From positions 1,364,001-1,428,000 of the forward strand of contig JANCRA010000018.1 in the NCBI GenBank assembly GCA_024362935.1: 64,000 bases of DNA. Reading direction: 5' to 3'. The notes beneath the pieces were generated by a model. The model was not told the origin of the DNA. It saw only the letters and a program-made list of their open reading frames with translations, and made no database searches. Positions 41,474 to 53,101 of this stretch are shown one piece after another; the first letter of the stretch is position 1, and the number at the start of each line of letters is the position of its first letter. A program made the position numbers and the translations under genes. This DNA is from Setophaga petechia (taxonomy: Eukaryota; Chordata; Aves; Passeriformes; Parulidae).

Positions 41474-42952
41474 CTGGGAGTCACCTACAGCTCACTGGGG
41501 CTGCTATGACCCCATTAAACCCCAGCACAAAGCAGAAGGGAGCAGAGCTGTTGGTCAGGGCTGCTCCTGCACTGAGCTCACCAGGACACCTCTCCTCACC
41601 AGGGGTTGCCAATACCTTGTCATGGTGCATTTTAACCAATGCTCTGTTCAGCATTTTACTTCCACTATGAGACATTCCTTGCCTCCCTCCCCAAACCATT
41701 TTAAAGCTGCATTTTCATTTAATTTTATTTGGTTTATTTTATTTTATTTTTTTTTCCTGTTTATTTATTTATTTCTGCTCCTGACTCCAGTGGTTTTGTG
41801 ATGCTGAGGCTCCCTGGCAAGAGCTCCCCAAGCCTGTAGGATAAACATCTAATTACAGTGCTGGATGCACACCCTGACAAAATTAAATCATTGTTTTCAA
41901 CTGTTCTGTGGTAAATTCCTAAATTGCAGCTGCCAGCCCGCACATCCTTCAATCCCTCTGAAGCACAATTGGAGAAATTGCCCCATTTGGGGTGTGTAAA
42001 ATGTGACTTTTAAGTGTTCTTAGGCAAGGGACTAAGAGAGCACATGAACACATGGCTTCAAGCTCAAGGTTGGACCTTGTAACCTTGGAGGGTTTTCCCA
42101 TAATGATTCTATGATTTGAAGACTCTATTGGGCAAAGTTCAGGTTTTTTCCAGATCTCTGATGTTCTAGGATCTCCAGATCCTAGAATACATCCAAAAGA
42201 CTAAAATAAATACACTAATATTAGTAAAAAAATGAGTTAAACCACATGTACAATAGAATAAAATAAATAACTGAGGTATCTTTCCATCCAACCCAGATCC
42301 ATAAAAGCAGGGCTCTCCTGGGTAGAAGGGAACAACCACATCATGCTGTTGGACAAGTTCAGCTCTCCATTTTCTCCAAAACTCAGTTTTTCTCACAAAC
42401 TGCCAGGAAATTCCTCTTTCTGGTGCTTGGACACACCTGTGAAAGGCTCCTGTGTGTAAAGAGATGCAGCTCAGGTGAGGGGGTTGCCCATGGTTTGGCC
42501 TCAGGATGTGGCTGCTGCCTGCTGGCAAGTCCTACCCCCAGCTAATGTCTATTTTCTGTAATTATTTTCTGTAACTATTTTCTGTAAATATAAAACAAAC
42601 CAAACAAAATTTGCATTTCTCTGGACAGAACCTAGGCTGGCTCAACATCTCCTCTCTAGCTCCTCAGGTCTGACTACAAGCAAGCAGAAGTTCTTGAACT
42701 CCCATTCCTCCTGCTGCTCCATCCTGAGGGATGCCCACAATATTCTGCCAGTTTTACCCCAAAACAGAGGAACCCTTGGGCAGAGCTGGGACCCCAGGCT
42801 CCCTTTCCCAGTAAGTGTTGGGTTTCCCAGTCTGATTGCAGGTTTGTAGAAAAGAGACATTGACAAAAAGGAGCTAAGGCAGAAATCTCCTCCTCAGCTT
42901 TGAAGAGGATTTTGTTTACCTCCTTTTATCCTCCAAAACTGGGGTGGGGTGA
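41474..42952. other. Non-coding, probable LRR-gene intron or upstream region
   Basis: It contains a T/A-rich simple stretch (41730-41775) and a CR1 3' tail in plus orientation near 42055-42117 (GGTTGGACCTTGTAACC ... ATGATTCTATGAT). No exon is supported. Confidence 0.6.
42055..42117 (+). mobile_element. CR1 LINE 3' tail
   Basis: Short, diverged CR1 end with GGTTGGACCTTG, GGAGGGTTTTCCC and the terminal ATGATTCTATGATT. Confidence 0.75.
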
Positions 42953-43645
42953 TGTTGGGAAGGATGAAAGTTTGACAAGAAAGTCTCACAGATGTGTGTG
43001 CTTAGCAGAAAGATTTTTAAATGTAGAGTCTGATGAAGGAATAGAGATGGAAGCAAGTTTTGATATAGAAGAAAAGAATTGCTGAGCCAGTCTCACTGGA
43101 TAACCAAGGAGGCAAAGGGTGTGTTAGAAGGGGTTTTTATGGTTTAGAGCAAAGGATAAACCCACCCCAAACAAGAAGATATTTTTACCAAGCAGAAAGA
43201 GAACACAGGCAAACAAGTCAACTAATGCTGCAGGTAGAAAAAAGGTCTCAGAATTTTTCCACTGCAAGAAAACTGAAAAACAACTTCTAGCTTAAACTGT
43301 AATGTACTGACTTTTAGTGATTGGAGAACAGTAACATGAATATGGTAATTATAGTGGTTATTATAGGCTATAGGTAATAGCTAAGGTATAGATTGGTTCT
43401 ATTGTATTGAGATGCTCAGCAAAGAAAAGTTAATTATGCAATGTAACCAAAACCAGAGGGTCTCCAAGCCTGCCTGCAGCTGGAGCTGACAGCTGTGGGC
43501 ACAGCTCTGTCACCCACAACCTGGACTGCTGTAACACCTTGGATGTAATAAACTGCATTTTGTATACGATAAACTGCATTTTGTATACAATAAGCTGCAT
43601 TTTGGAGAGCCCCTGGAGTCCTGCATCCCTCATTTCAGCTCTTAC
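42953..43645 (+). mobile_element. Solo LTR, family 2, copy 2
   Basis: This plus-strand copy of the LTR at 30081-30772 starts TGTTGGGAAGGATGAAAG and ends CAGCTCTTACA. Near the 3' end are AATAAAC and three repeats of AAACTGCATTTTGTATAC-like sequence. No matching flanking duplication is evident. It ends 330 bp before the first recognised LRR-gene exon. Confidence 0.9.
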
Positions 43646-43975
43646 AGGATATAAACAGGGTTCTGCTCTTTGGGGTGAGCTGTGGCAGGGGATTTGCCTC
43701 AGCCTTTGAGCACCAAACTGCAGCTCTGGGCAGGGGGATAATGAGCCCTGAGGAGGCTCCCTCCAGTATTTGAGCCAGTTTATTGGAGTTAACCAGGGTG
43801 AGCTGTGGCAACCTCCACTGAGCTGTGAATTCCCACAGCATTCACCAGTTCCTGCACATGGCTCTGACTGGGGCATTTCTGCTGTAATAAGGCCAGAAAT
43901 AAGAGAAAATGCAGTGCCAAAACCTCGGGAGCTTTTACTGATCCTTTTATATCTTTATTTTTCCCTTTTTTTAAG

Positions 43976-44069
43976 CTTCCCTCTGACTCCTTCAAGTACC
44001 TTGGCTGGTGTGACATAGAGGAACACGGCGTGCGAGGGAATCAGCTCCTGTGCCCCCGAGTGAGGGAAG
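43976..44069 (+). CDS. LRR gene, first recognised exon
   Basis: The acceptor is a long T-rich tract ending TTTTTTTAAG, and the donor is GAAG|GTAAAG. It reads from [18 protein letters not shown] to PRVRE plus one base of a Gly codon. An alternative acceptor (TTCAAG, 43999) would also keep phase. The exon is CpG-richer than its surroundings (CACGGCGTGCGAGG), as coding sequence often is. Confidence 0.7.
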
Positions 44070-47000
44070 GTAAAGATCAAAAAGACACTTTGACATCTCA
44101 GCCCTAACTCCATTGAGTCAAAGAATACATCCTTAAAAGGGATGAGCTGAAATCCTGCCCCTTTTCAAAAGAATGGCAAACTCCAGGATTTCAGCTCATA
44201 GTGCCCACGCTCGCTTTTATTTTTTAATCATTAGAAAATTATCCTTTGTCATTTCCAAAATTAAAAACAACTGCCTGAACTGCAAACTGAAAATTTTTAG
44301 TATTAATGTGCTGCTGATTACTTCTCTCAGAAGTTGATTAACATTTGACTGTTCAGAATGCAGTAGGCATGTGCCAAACAGCCAAGCAAGAGGGAAGCCC
44401 AGTCCTGCAAACAGTGGCACATTTCTTGTATTTTAAGACTAAATTGGCTCAATTGCAGTCTACAGACACTCTCAAGAACAGATGGGTTTTAAAATCCAGT
44501 ATTTGCATGTTTGGGAGTAAACAGTGGAAGATTTCCAGCCAGTCCTGGCTTTAATCAGGAATTTGAAGATGCCCACAGCTCTAAACTTTTCATTAAGACT
44601 TTAAGTCTTAGTGTGTGTGTGTCTCAATACAAATGAGGTTTGGAGTGGGGCTGTTGGTTTTTGGCACTGCTCTGGAAGCTGAAACATTTTCCTTTCTCAG
44701 GACAATCAAAGGCTAACTCACAGCATGGCAAGAAATAAGGAGAATTTTAGAGCTCAGGTCCTTATGAACATCCCTTCAGAAATGGTTTTCATTCTGCTCT
44801 GTAGCAGATCTGTCATTTACCAACCATGCACAAAGACTGCAGATTGCTGGCTGAATTATGGGCCTGGGAATGGTAGAAAAATCTTCCCATTAATTTAAAT
44901 CTCAGAAGCTGGAAAGTCACACACCTATAATATTATATATATTTTTTCATTACAGAATCTTCCCAGCAATATATATATATATTCTTCCAGCAAGTGACTA
45001 AGTGCCAGTTCTGTATCAATCCTCAATTGTAAATCTTTTTCTCTGACCAGGGCCCTCAGAAGAAGAGCTGTTTTTCAGAAAAGAAGAATATACACTGAAA
45101 AGAAGAAAACAAGTAACTGACACAGAGAAATGGGAAAAGAGGCTGCAAGAGAACTGGGAAAACTGTGCTGTAAAACTTTCTCATTAACACTTTGGACTGT
45201 AGCTGTAAAGAAGCCAAATAATCACGTGCAGGCTGCTCACTGCATTTAATAGATTTAAACCTGTGATAAGAAAGGTGTCCCTGGCTGTGGCAGGGGGTGG
45301 AATTGGATGAATTTTGAATTCCCTGCCAACCCAGCCCATTCTGTGAGGACTCTATGAATATTTAAATCTGTCTGCTGCACAGAAGTTTGATGCCAGCTGA
45401 GTTTAAAGGCCAAACCAAAAAGCCACAACCACTCAGTCCTGGTAACCCCACTCATGGAGGAAGGAGGAGATGGACACTCAAATTCATGCTTGAGAGATGG
45501 TTTCTTCCTTCCTTTTAAACAATTAAGGAATCCATCACTCTGATTCTGAGGTGGATTTGGCACTTGGTACCACCAATTGTTATAAGAGCAGCAGCATAAA
45601 ATGTACTCTCATTTTAACTACCTCTAATTCTATATTTAATGATATAGCTATTACAAAGCAAGGGGAAAAAAAGTGATTTCTCTTATTTTTACCCTTCCCA
45701 GGAACTGAACCTTTCCTTCCAGGACCTGGGTGATCTTTACCAGGTGGAAAACCTCAAAAGAATCCTCCGCAGATTAATCCGTGTGGAAAAGCTTTGGTTG
45801 GTGGACAATTCCCTGACAGACCTCAGTGCCATAAGGTTGCCAAGGTAGACAAAATGTCCTGCTTCTATTTTTATGTAATAGCCCAGAAATCAAAATTTTC
45901 CTTAAGTGACAGCTGGAGCAGGCTCTTGAGAGCTGCCAAATCTGCTCTTGGGGGTGCTGGAGTGAGAATCCATCAGTTCATTGCTGAAAATACCCAGTGA
46001 GGAGATCACATCACATCCCCTTTTATTCCTGGGGAATAATTAATGAGTCCAGCCAGCTTCAGGGAGATCTGTGCCAAAAGGGGAGGTTGTTGCACACAGA
46101 AGGAATCTCTGTGAAGAGATGGGGGAGCACAGCCCAAGCAGAGAGGCCATGACAGCTCTAAATTTATTTTACCATCCATCTGTTGCTACTCTGCTGTTGT
46201 GTGTTTAGGTGTATGGAGAGTTGTAGTATTGAGAACAGAAATAATGATGCATCTGCTGCACAAGATAAAGAAATAAGGGAATAAAATATAAACCAGTGTA
46301 TAAAACCCATTCCTGTTGTAGGGGCTCTGTCCCAGATGTGATAGTGATGCCATACACTTTGTACTTTACAGATGCAGAGAGCTAAATGTAAATAAAAACC
46401 ACTTTACATCCTTCAAACAGCTGCCAAAGATCCCCCAGATTCAGCACTTATCTCTTGCTGAAAACAACATCTCGAGCCTGAGTGGGATTTCAGACTTCAG
46501 GCACACCCCACTGGAATCCCTCATCCTCAAGAGGAATCCCTGTGAGTTCCAGGAAAGATACAGACAGCTGTAAGTCTGACCCTCTCGTGGCTAACAAAAG
46601 GGATAAACACAAAAAAAAATGTTTGTCAGAGTTTCAAAGGAATGGGATCTCAAACCCAGCAAACTTTCTAAAGAAGCCTTTCATTTTCCTGTAGTTTTAG
46701 TGCTCTGAAATGCTCCAGGAACGGGGGTTAGTGAGCTGTTATGTGGTAAAAGCCCCCAAATATTCAGAAACTGCCTATGGTGCTTTTTAATGGCATGACT
46801 GGCAGTTCTGGAACTGAACTAAGCCCATGGATCAAGTTTAGAGACAGTGAGCAGGGCAGATAAATTAGATTCCCTTTTATTAATAGAAACTACCTATTAC
46901 TCAAGCTCTCTTCAGCCTCCTTACATCCTTGGTGGGTTCTGCCTAAATTGCATTACATGTCAGAGCTGGAATCAGGGGGATGCCTTGAAAGATGGCAGCA

Positions 47001-48002
47001 AAAGCAGCAGAAAATCAAGTTCCCTTCATTTGATTTTTCTGGATTCCCCCTGTCCCTCAAGCAGCCTTTGGGATGGGCTGGAGATTTAACAGAGCAGCCT
47101 CAGACACTGGCAATGGAAATTCCAATCCAAGGCATTACAGTCCAAGAAAATTCAGGAGAATATAATGCATTCTAAGGCTCACTTTTAGAAAATCTGCATG
47201 TTTGCGTGTTTTGCCCCACTACAAACACAGCCAGGTGTTGATATTTTGAAGATAAATCTTGCAGAGTGTGTCTGAAATGGGATGTATCTCCTCCCATTGC
47301 TTACTGAGAGGGGGGAAAAAAGAAAGGAGAAGTTAAAAATAAATATTTAATGAAAACCATTCTGAGTTTCCAGTAGTCTTGTGGGCATCCCTTTGGCAGT
47401 GGGGTGCTGATAAAGGCAGGGAGGCAGATATCAGCATGGAAGGGGGGAAAAGCACATTTTAAATTATGGATTTCACTTTTTGTTTGCATATCTACAAGTC
47501 CAGGAGAACAAAAAGCAGAAAACCACCTTTTAACAATTCCTAATTGTGTTTCTGCTCTCAATCTGCCAGTTCTTAGGGCAATTAAATATTGGTTGAATTT
47601 GGTGTAACTCTGGTATTGTGTTCATTGTCAGTGCTGGAAGACAGATTCTTGAAGTGCTTTATTGGGTCTGAGGATATAAAGGTGGTGCAATGAAGTGAAA
47701 TCTGAGAGTTTTAATTAGCTTTTTATCAGATAAATTCTGCAACAAATGACAAATCAAGATTTCCACCCAAATCCATTTCAGATATGTTTGAATCCACTGT
47801 TTCTTTTTTATCAGTGTCTCTTTTGTTCTCAACATTTCCCAAGATTATTTTTCATCTCAATTTCTGTTTTTTCTTTTGTCTCTCTTTAAGTGTGTTCTCC
47901 AATTTGCCAAACCTGAAAATACTGGATGGTATCCCAAAACTGCCAGAGGACTGCTCACCCCCTGAGGTCAGGTTTTTTTACAGAATGTGTACTATACTCT
48001 AA
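43976..48002 (+). CDS. SDS22/U2A'-like leucine-rich-repeat protein (five 3' exons; start not found)
   Basis: Five exons join in frame with correct splice sites: 43976-44069, 45051-45112, 45702-45844, 46372-46569 and 47891-48002 (TAA). They encode about 202 residues. A charged N-terminal part ([16 protein letters not shown], then [13 protein letters not shown]) precedes about five LRRs with LxxLxLxxN cores: [50 protein letters not shown] and [10 protein letters not shown]. The end is a typical LRRcap ([17 protein letters not shown]). There is no signal peptide or membrane segment in the visible part, so it is probably an intracellular scaffold or binding protein. The X-box-bearing CpG segment 7 kb upstream suggests a ciliary role. 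I do not recognise the gene for certain; a bird counterpart of human LRRC77P, a pseudogene I recall near this region of chromosome 3, is a guess. The reading frame has no breaks here. Confidence 0.85.
45051..45112 (+). CDS. LRR gene exon, charged linker
   Basis: The acceptor is CTCTGACCAG and the donor ACAA|GTAACT, a weaker match than its neighbours. This 62-bp exon encodes [20 protein letters not shown] and joins in phase to ELNLSF. Phase agreement on both sides supports it despite its size. Confidence 0.75.
45702..45844 (+). CDS. LRR gene exon, repeats 1-2
   Basis: The acceptor is ACCCTTCCCAG and the donor CCAAG|GTAGAC. It encodes [19 protein letters not shown] and the repeat [17 protein letters not shown], ending in a split Arg codon. 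Confidence 0.88.
46372..46569 (+). CDS. LRR gene exon, repeats 3-5
   Basis: The acceptor is GTACTTTACAG and the donor AGCT|GTAAGT. It encodes [28 protein letters not shown] and [19 protein letters not shown], three successive LRR cores, and ends in a split Leu codon. Confidence 0.9.
47891..48002 (+). CDS. LRR gene last coding exon, LRRcap and C-terminus
   Basis: A strongly pyrimidine-rich acceptor (CTCTCTTTAAG) opens the exon. It completes the LRRcap ([12 protein letters not shown]) and ends [12 protein letters not shown] with TAA at 48000-48002. Confidence 0.9.
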
Positions 48003-48126
48003 AACAATATTTTTGTAGAATCTCAACTGTGCTACAACCACCTTGCTTAAAAGAGACTGTAAATCCTGCTTATGGAAGTTCTATTTTTTTTTTTTTTTTT
48101 ACTCGTCAAAGAGATATTGAAACAGA

Positions 48127-48132
48127 AATAAA
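48127..48132 (+). terminator. LRR gene polyadenylation signal AATAAA
   Basis: An AATAAA lies 125 bp after the stop codon, implying a short 3'UTR of about 150 bp with a T-run inside it (48087-48104). Confidence 0.75.
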
Positions 48133-48134
48133 AC

Positions 48135-49800
48135 ATTTTTGAGTTTGTGATACCAAGTAAGCATCTGTGATACCAAGTAAGTATGGGTATGGATATGTAA
48201 AGACATAATGTTATACTGGATATCATGAGTTTATTAAATTTATTATTAAAATTAATTGTTATTATTTATTAACAGAATTTTTTACATTTATTATTAAAAA
48301 TAGTGTGTGATTTTCTCATCTAGGAGCTCTGTGTCAACAACAACTCACAGTTATTGACTGCCACTCCATTTAATTAGAACATATCCAGGCTCAGACCCCA
48401 AGCTCATTGTGGGAAATGACACAGAGGATGAACACCCAAAGAAAAGGAAAACAAATTAATAAAAAGCCCCACCAATGTCCAAGTGCTCTTTAATGAGCTT
48501 TGAACATGGGAAAAGCTGAGCCACCCCAACCATTTTGACCCTAATAATTAAAAAAGATCTTGCTTTGGTGTGGCCAGAGAGCACTGGGGAGGGAAATCAT
48601 GAAAAGGAAAGGAGTTTTTGTCTCTGCTGGCATTGTTTGGGGATGTCCTGTTGCTTAATAGAGGCTCCTGAAAGCAAACCACAGGAGGGAGAGCCCTGAC
48701 AGAGATTTGGGTTTCTGGATGCAATTATCTCTGAGAGGTCTGTGTCCTTGCCTTTGATTGATTTGCTGTCCAATCTTTGGGGTTTTTTTCCCCATCAGCA
48801 CACAAACAGTGTGCCACCAGCACTGCAGGGGGACAGGGACAGAGCCCTGGCAGTGAAGCCAATTAAGGGAATTGCCTCATTCCAGAGGCAATTAAGGGAA
48901 TTGCCTCATTCCAGAGGCAGCCGATGCATTCTCTGCTGTGTGCTGGCTCAGGGCAGCTCAGGTGGGCTCAGTGCAGGGGGTGAGTGAGAGCTCAGCCCTG
49001 CAGGGCTCTGCAGTGCCAGGGCTTGGAGCACAGAGGTCACAGCAGCTCTGTTCAACATCTCTGCTGCACCCAGAAAAGAGAAATCAGCAGCCTGCAGAGT
49101 TTCCAGGCTGTCCCTTAGGGCTGTCCTTGCCTCTCCCACAGCTCAGCAGCCTAAACAGGGGAGCAAAATATTGCATGAACAAAATCAGGTTCTAAATGTG
49201 TTACAGGATCTGGCTCAGAGGATTTTCTACAGCTGGGACAGGAAAAGCACTGCAAAGAGGTGTCAGCTTGGTGGTCACCATCAGGAAATCTTTTTGAAAT
49301 TTGGAGAAGCAGAGCAGTGTTTACATGCTCACAGGGCTGGATCAGCAGATCCAGGCAGTGGGATTTACCCCAGCCCTGGGAGCAGAGCAGGCAGTGCAAA
49401 CCCCTCCATAAACACCCCAGGATCAGGAGGGAAAGTCAACACCACACAGCAAAGAGCTTTCACAGGTTCAGAGAGAGATTTGCACAGAAACAGCAACACA
49501 GCCAGGGCTTTGGACAGGGAAACAGAACACTGTGTGTGCACATGGCAAACTGCTCCAGAGAGCAGCAGTGTTTGCTGGGCAGGGGATAAGAACAACAGGA
49601 CAACATGAAAGCTTTCTGTGGGCTGAGAATGGTGGGCTACCTCAGGTCTAGAAATGAATCCAGACACCCTATAACTCATCATTATAAAGAACCCCTGTCG
49701 TGTTTGGGAGTGGAAGGTGGAACACAAAGGATTAAATATATTTATTTTCAGCCGAGGATATGTGTGAGAAAACACTGTGCTCTTGGAAATGAGGTAGGGA
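48135..49800. other. Intergenic, minor repeats only
   Basis: A 22-bp direct duplication (TGTGATACCAAGTAAG at 48149 and 48170) and a 29-bp tandem duplication (AATTAAGGGAATTGCCTC, 48860-48919) are present. No gene is seen. Confidence 0.65.
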
Positions 49801-50180
49801 GCTGGAGCAGAGGGAAAACAGAGCCTGAAGAACCTGCCTTAGTGACCATCTGATCCTTACTGACCACCTCACTGACCACCTTATCCCTTAGCGACCACCT
49901 TACCCCTACTGACCACCTTATTGAGCCTTCCTTGGCCAAGGCAAGAGCAGAGGGAAAAAAGAGCCTGAAGAACCTGCCTGACTGACCACCTTGCCCCTAC
50001 AGACCACCTCACTGACCACCTTACCCTTAGTGACCACCTTATTGAGCCTTCCCACATCAAGCCAGGAGCAGAGGGAAAAGAGAGCCTGAAGAACCTGCCT
50101 GACTGACCACCTGACCCTTAGTGACCACCTCACTGACCCCTTACCCCTTAGTGACCACCCTACCCCTCCTGAGCCCCTTT
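49800..50180 (+). repeat. Compound tandem repeat with TGACCACC subunits
   Basis: The block GAGCAGAGGGAAAA then AGAGCCTGAAGAACCTGCCT occurs three times (about 49805, 49944 and 50067). Between the blocks lie runs of an 18-20-bp subunit, TGACCACCTTACCCCTTAG-like. The array is a higher-order repeat of about 123-139 bp. Confidence 0.92.
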
Positions 50181-52620
50181 CAGAGCCATCCCTGGCCAAG
50201 GCAGGAGCAGCTGGGCCCTGCTGTGGGGCTGTGCCTGGGGACAGGACAGACAGACAGACAGACAGGCTTTTCCCAAGTGCCAGCCAGCCCCTGAGGAGCA
50301 CTCACAGCAGCAGTGCTGGAATCTCAGCACGCAGCACTCAGCACCAGGCTCTCCTCCCAGAATTCAGCATCACAAAGTGGGGCTGGGATGGGGAATTGCT
50401 CCAGTCCCCTGGGCAGAGGGTTCAGTTCCCAGCTCCTGGTAAAGCTCCCACCCACCTCTTGCAGCTGTAATCAGGATTCCCTCCTGGGAGAGGCTCAGAG
50501 GCTCTGCTGTTTGCACCTGAGTGCTGGGTCAGGCACAGACACTGATTTATTCTCTCCAAACAGGAAGCTGGTTCTGCTCTCATAACTTTTCATTTCATTA
50601 TTTTAATGCTCTGGGATCCCAGGGAAATATGAGGTAATTCTGATTTTATTTAAAGTGCATCCAGGAGCAAGAATGTGCTGCTGATGTTTGAGGCATTTTG
50701 CTGTGAAGAGGTTTAAAAGGAGATCACAGAACCACAGAATGGTTTAGGTTGGAAGGGACAGAAAAGCCCATTTAAATCAGCCCCTGCCATGGGTTACTCC
50801 AAATCCTGTCCAGCCTGGCCTTGGGGACTTCCAGGGATCCAGGAGAGCTTCTCTGGAAACCCTCCCAGGGAAAAATTTCTTCCATCCATTCTGAAATGTA
50901 AAATAGCAGCTGCCAATGGTAAACTCAGTATCAAAGTGTCATGAAATCAATTTCCAATTAATTACAAAGATTCCTTTGGACCTGACATTTTATGAAAATT
51001 TAGCAAAGTATTCCCAAAGTCTTGCTCTGACATCCTGGGACAGAATTCCCTGCAGGCTGAGCTGTTCTCTCCTTGCCCACTGCCTGCTCCTTCCAGAGCA
51101 TTTGGGATCTCTGGGGCTCTGTGGACAGAAGGAAATGGGTGCTGGAGCAAATTCTGTGGGATTAAACAAACCAGTCAGACACCCTCCTGCCTTCTGCCCT
51201 CCTCCTCCAGCCTCCTTATGTTGTTTTAATTAAATTGTAATTCATCTCTTTCTTTTAAACAAATTATTTCCCTCATTTACTTGGAGTTGCATCTTTTAAT
51301 TTGCACTGGGGCTGCTTGCAGGAGGGCCAGGGTGCGATTGCAGAGAGGAGGAATCTCTGCCCAGACATCCTCAGTTCTTGTCCCAGGGGTGAAGGGAACT
51401 CAGCTGGGTCAAGGCTCATTCTGAACCACGGGGCTTTGCAGCTCCCTCAGAACAATCCCAGCTGCTCCCTGGAGCCTCCTTTCCTTCATTTCACTGTTTG
51501 AGCAAACCCCATGGACTGGAAGAGAAAACATTCACAGAATTAGGGGCTCATCTGTTGTCTGTCTGAGCCCTGGGAGCTGCCCCTGCCATTAATATTGGCT
51601 GGGGTGAAATAACACGACCTGAACTATCCAACAATGAGGACTGGAGAGAGCAGAGCAGTCACAAAACCCTGGCCAGTCAGCTCAAGTGCAGCTGCCACAA
51701 GTTCAAATGAATTAGGAAAAAGAAAAAAAAAAAGTGTTTTATTCAGTGGAATGAGCTACAGCCAAAAGAAACACAGATTTCACAGAGAAACACTGAACTT
51801 TTTGACAATAATAACCAGCTGAAATTTGCCACTCTTTCTTCCCTAAGCCATTCTGGGTCTCTTGGTTGTTGGGTTTTTGCTGAAAGTTGTACCCAGCATG
51901 CCTGAAAGAGCCCACCTGAGGGAGCTGGCACTGGGTCTTGGCTTTAAAGTGCCTTTTTTCCTCTTTGTGCTAATTTTTTGGGTTGTGCAAATTATTCTCC
52001 AGTGCTTCCTGCGGGCCTCAAAGAATTCCAATTCATAGGATTTCTAAAAGCATAACATCCCCTTATTATGGAACTCCTTCAAATTGCCTAGATGTTCGTG
52101 TTAAAGGTCCCTTTTAGAGCAACAATGGGCTGGTTCTGTGCAGGGAGACTCCCAAAATTCTCTGTGGGGCTGAGCACACTCAGAGCACCCCACAGATCCC
52201 TCCCAGGCTGCTTCTGCTGGGCACTGTTAAACCATTTCTTCTTAAAAATGATGAAATTCAAGTTTCCCACCTATAATTTCACCTTCAGATGGAGCCCTGT
52301 GGATATTAGCAGAGCCTGGTTTGGGAGGGAAAATATCAGGGAGCCCCAGGAGCTGCCTGGGCTCTCTCAGGCATCACTCCTTGTTTGGCTGGGGCTGAGC
52401 TCCTGTCCCAGGTGTATCTCATTGCTGGAAATTGCTGTGGTGGTCAGCTGGGGGTAACTCAGTGCTGCCTCATGGATGGACAGGATGGAGCCCACCCGGG
52501 ACAGGTCAGGCTGGGATGGATCCTTCTGGAACAGCCTCACCCAGGAAAGGAGAGATCCTGCACCCAAAGGTGCCCAGATTGCCCCAAAAACTGCAGCAGC
52601 TCAGCAATGCTCAAGGTTGG
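50181..52620. other. Intergenic with one CR1 fragment
   Basis: Apart from the CR1 copy at 50728-50890 I see only unique sequence. A (CAGA)n stretch of four units lies near 50245. Confidence 0.65.
50728..50890 (-). mobile_element. CR1 LINE 3' fragment
   Basis: The left end reads CACAGAATGGTTTAGGTTGG, the reverse complement of the CR1 terminus, followed by CCTGTCCAGCCTGGCCTTGG and CCCTCCCAGGGAAAAATTTC. Confidence 0.9.
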
Positions 52621-53101
52621 TGCCTCAGGTTTAGCTTTTGTATTTTTCACATTCTGTGCTGCTTTGGTGTGTGGGTCTGAGCTTCACATGAGGGGATGGT
52701 GAGCTCTGTGCACAGAGCAGGGAGACAAAACAATTCCTGCTCCAGCTGGGCACCAAGGACAAATGATCCAAATCTCAGCCCAAGAGCACAAACCCCGTGG
52801 GCTGCAGAGAGAAAAACAAGCAGGGTGGGACTGCCTGGGCTAAAGCTGCAATGGGACAATGAACTGCAAGATGCAAATGGAGCAGAGCTGATCCCAGGGA
52901 CAGACCCCGGCAGCGCTCGTGCATTTTGGGGCCATTTGGGTTCATCTTGGCTGCATTTTGTGCATTTTGGGGCCATTTGGGTTCATCTTGGGTGCAGCCC
53001 TGGCTGGGCTCTGGTGCTGCCCAAGGTGGATCCATGCAGGAGATGCTTTGGATAAATCCCTGCTTTGTTCTGGGACTCTGCCCAGCCTCTTCTCTGGGGC
53101 A
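52621..53101 (+). repeat. Unclassified ~470-bp dispersed repeat, copy B
   Basis: This direct copy of 5577-6072 has two of the ~40-bp GGGGCCATTTGGGTTC units. It diverges from A and C after TGCCCAGCCTCT, where unrelated sequence follows. Confidence 0.88.
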
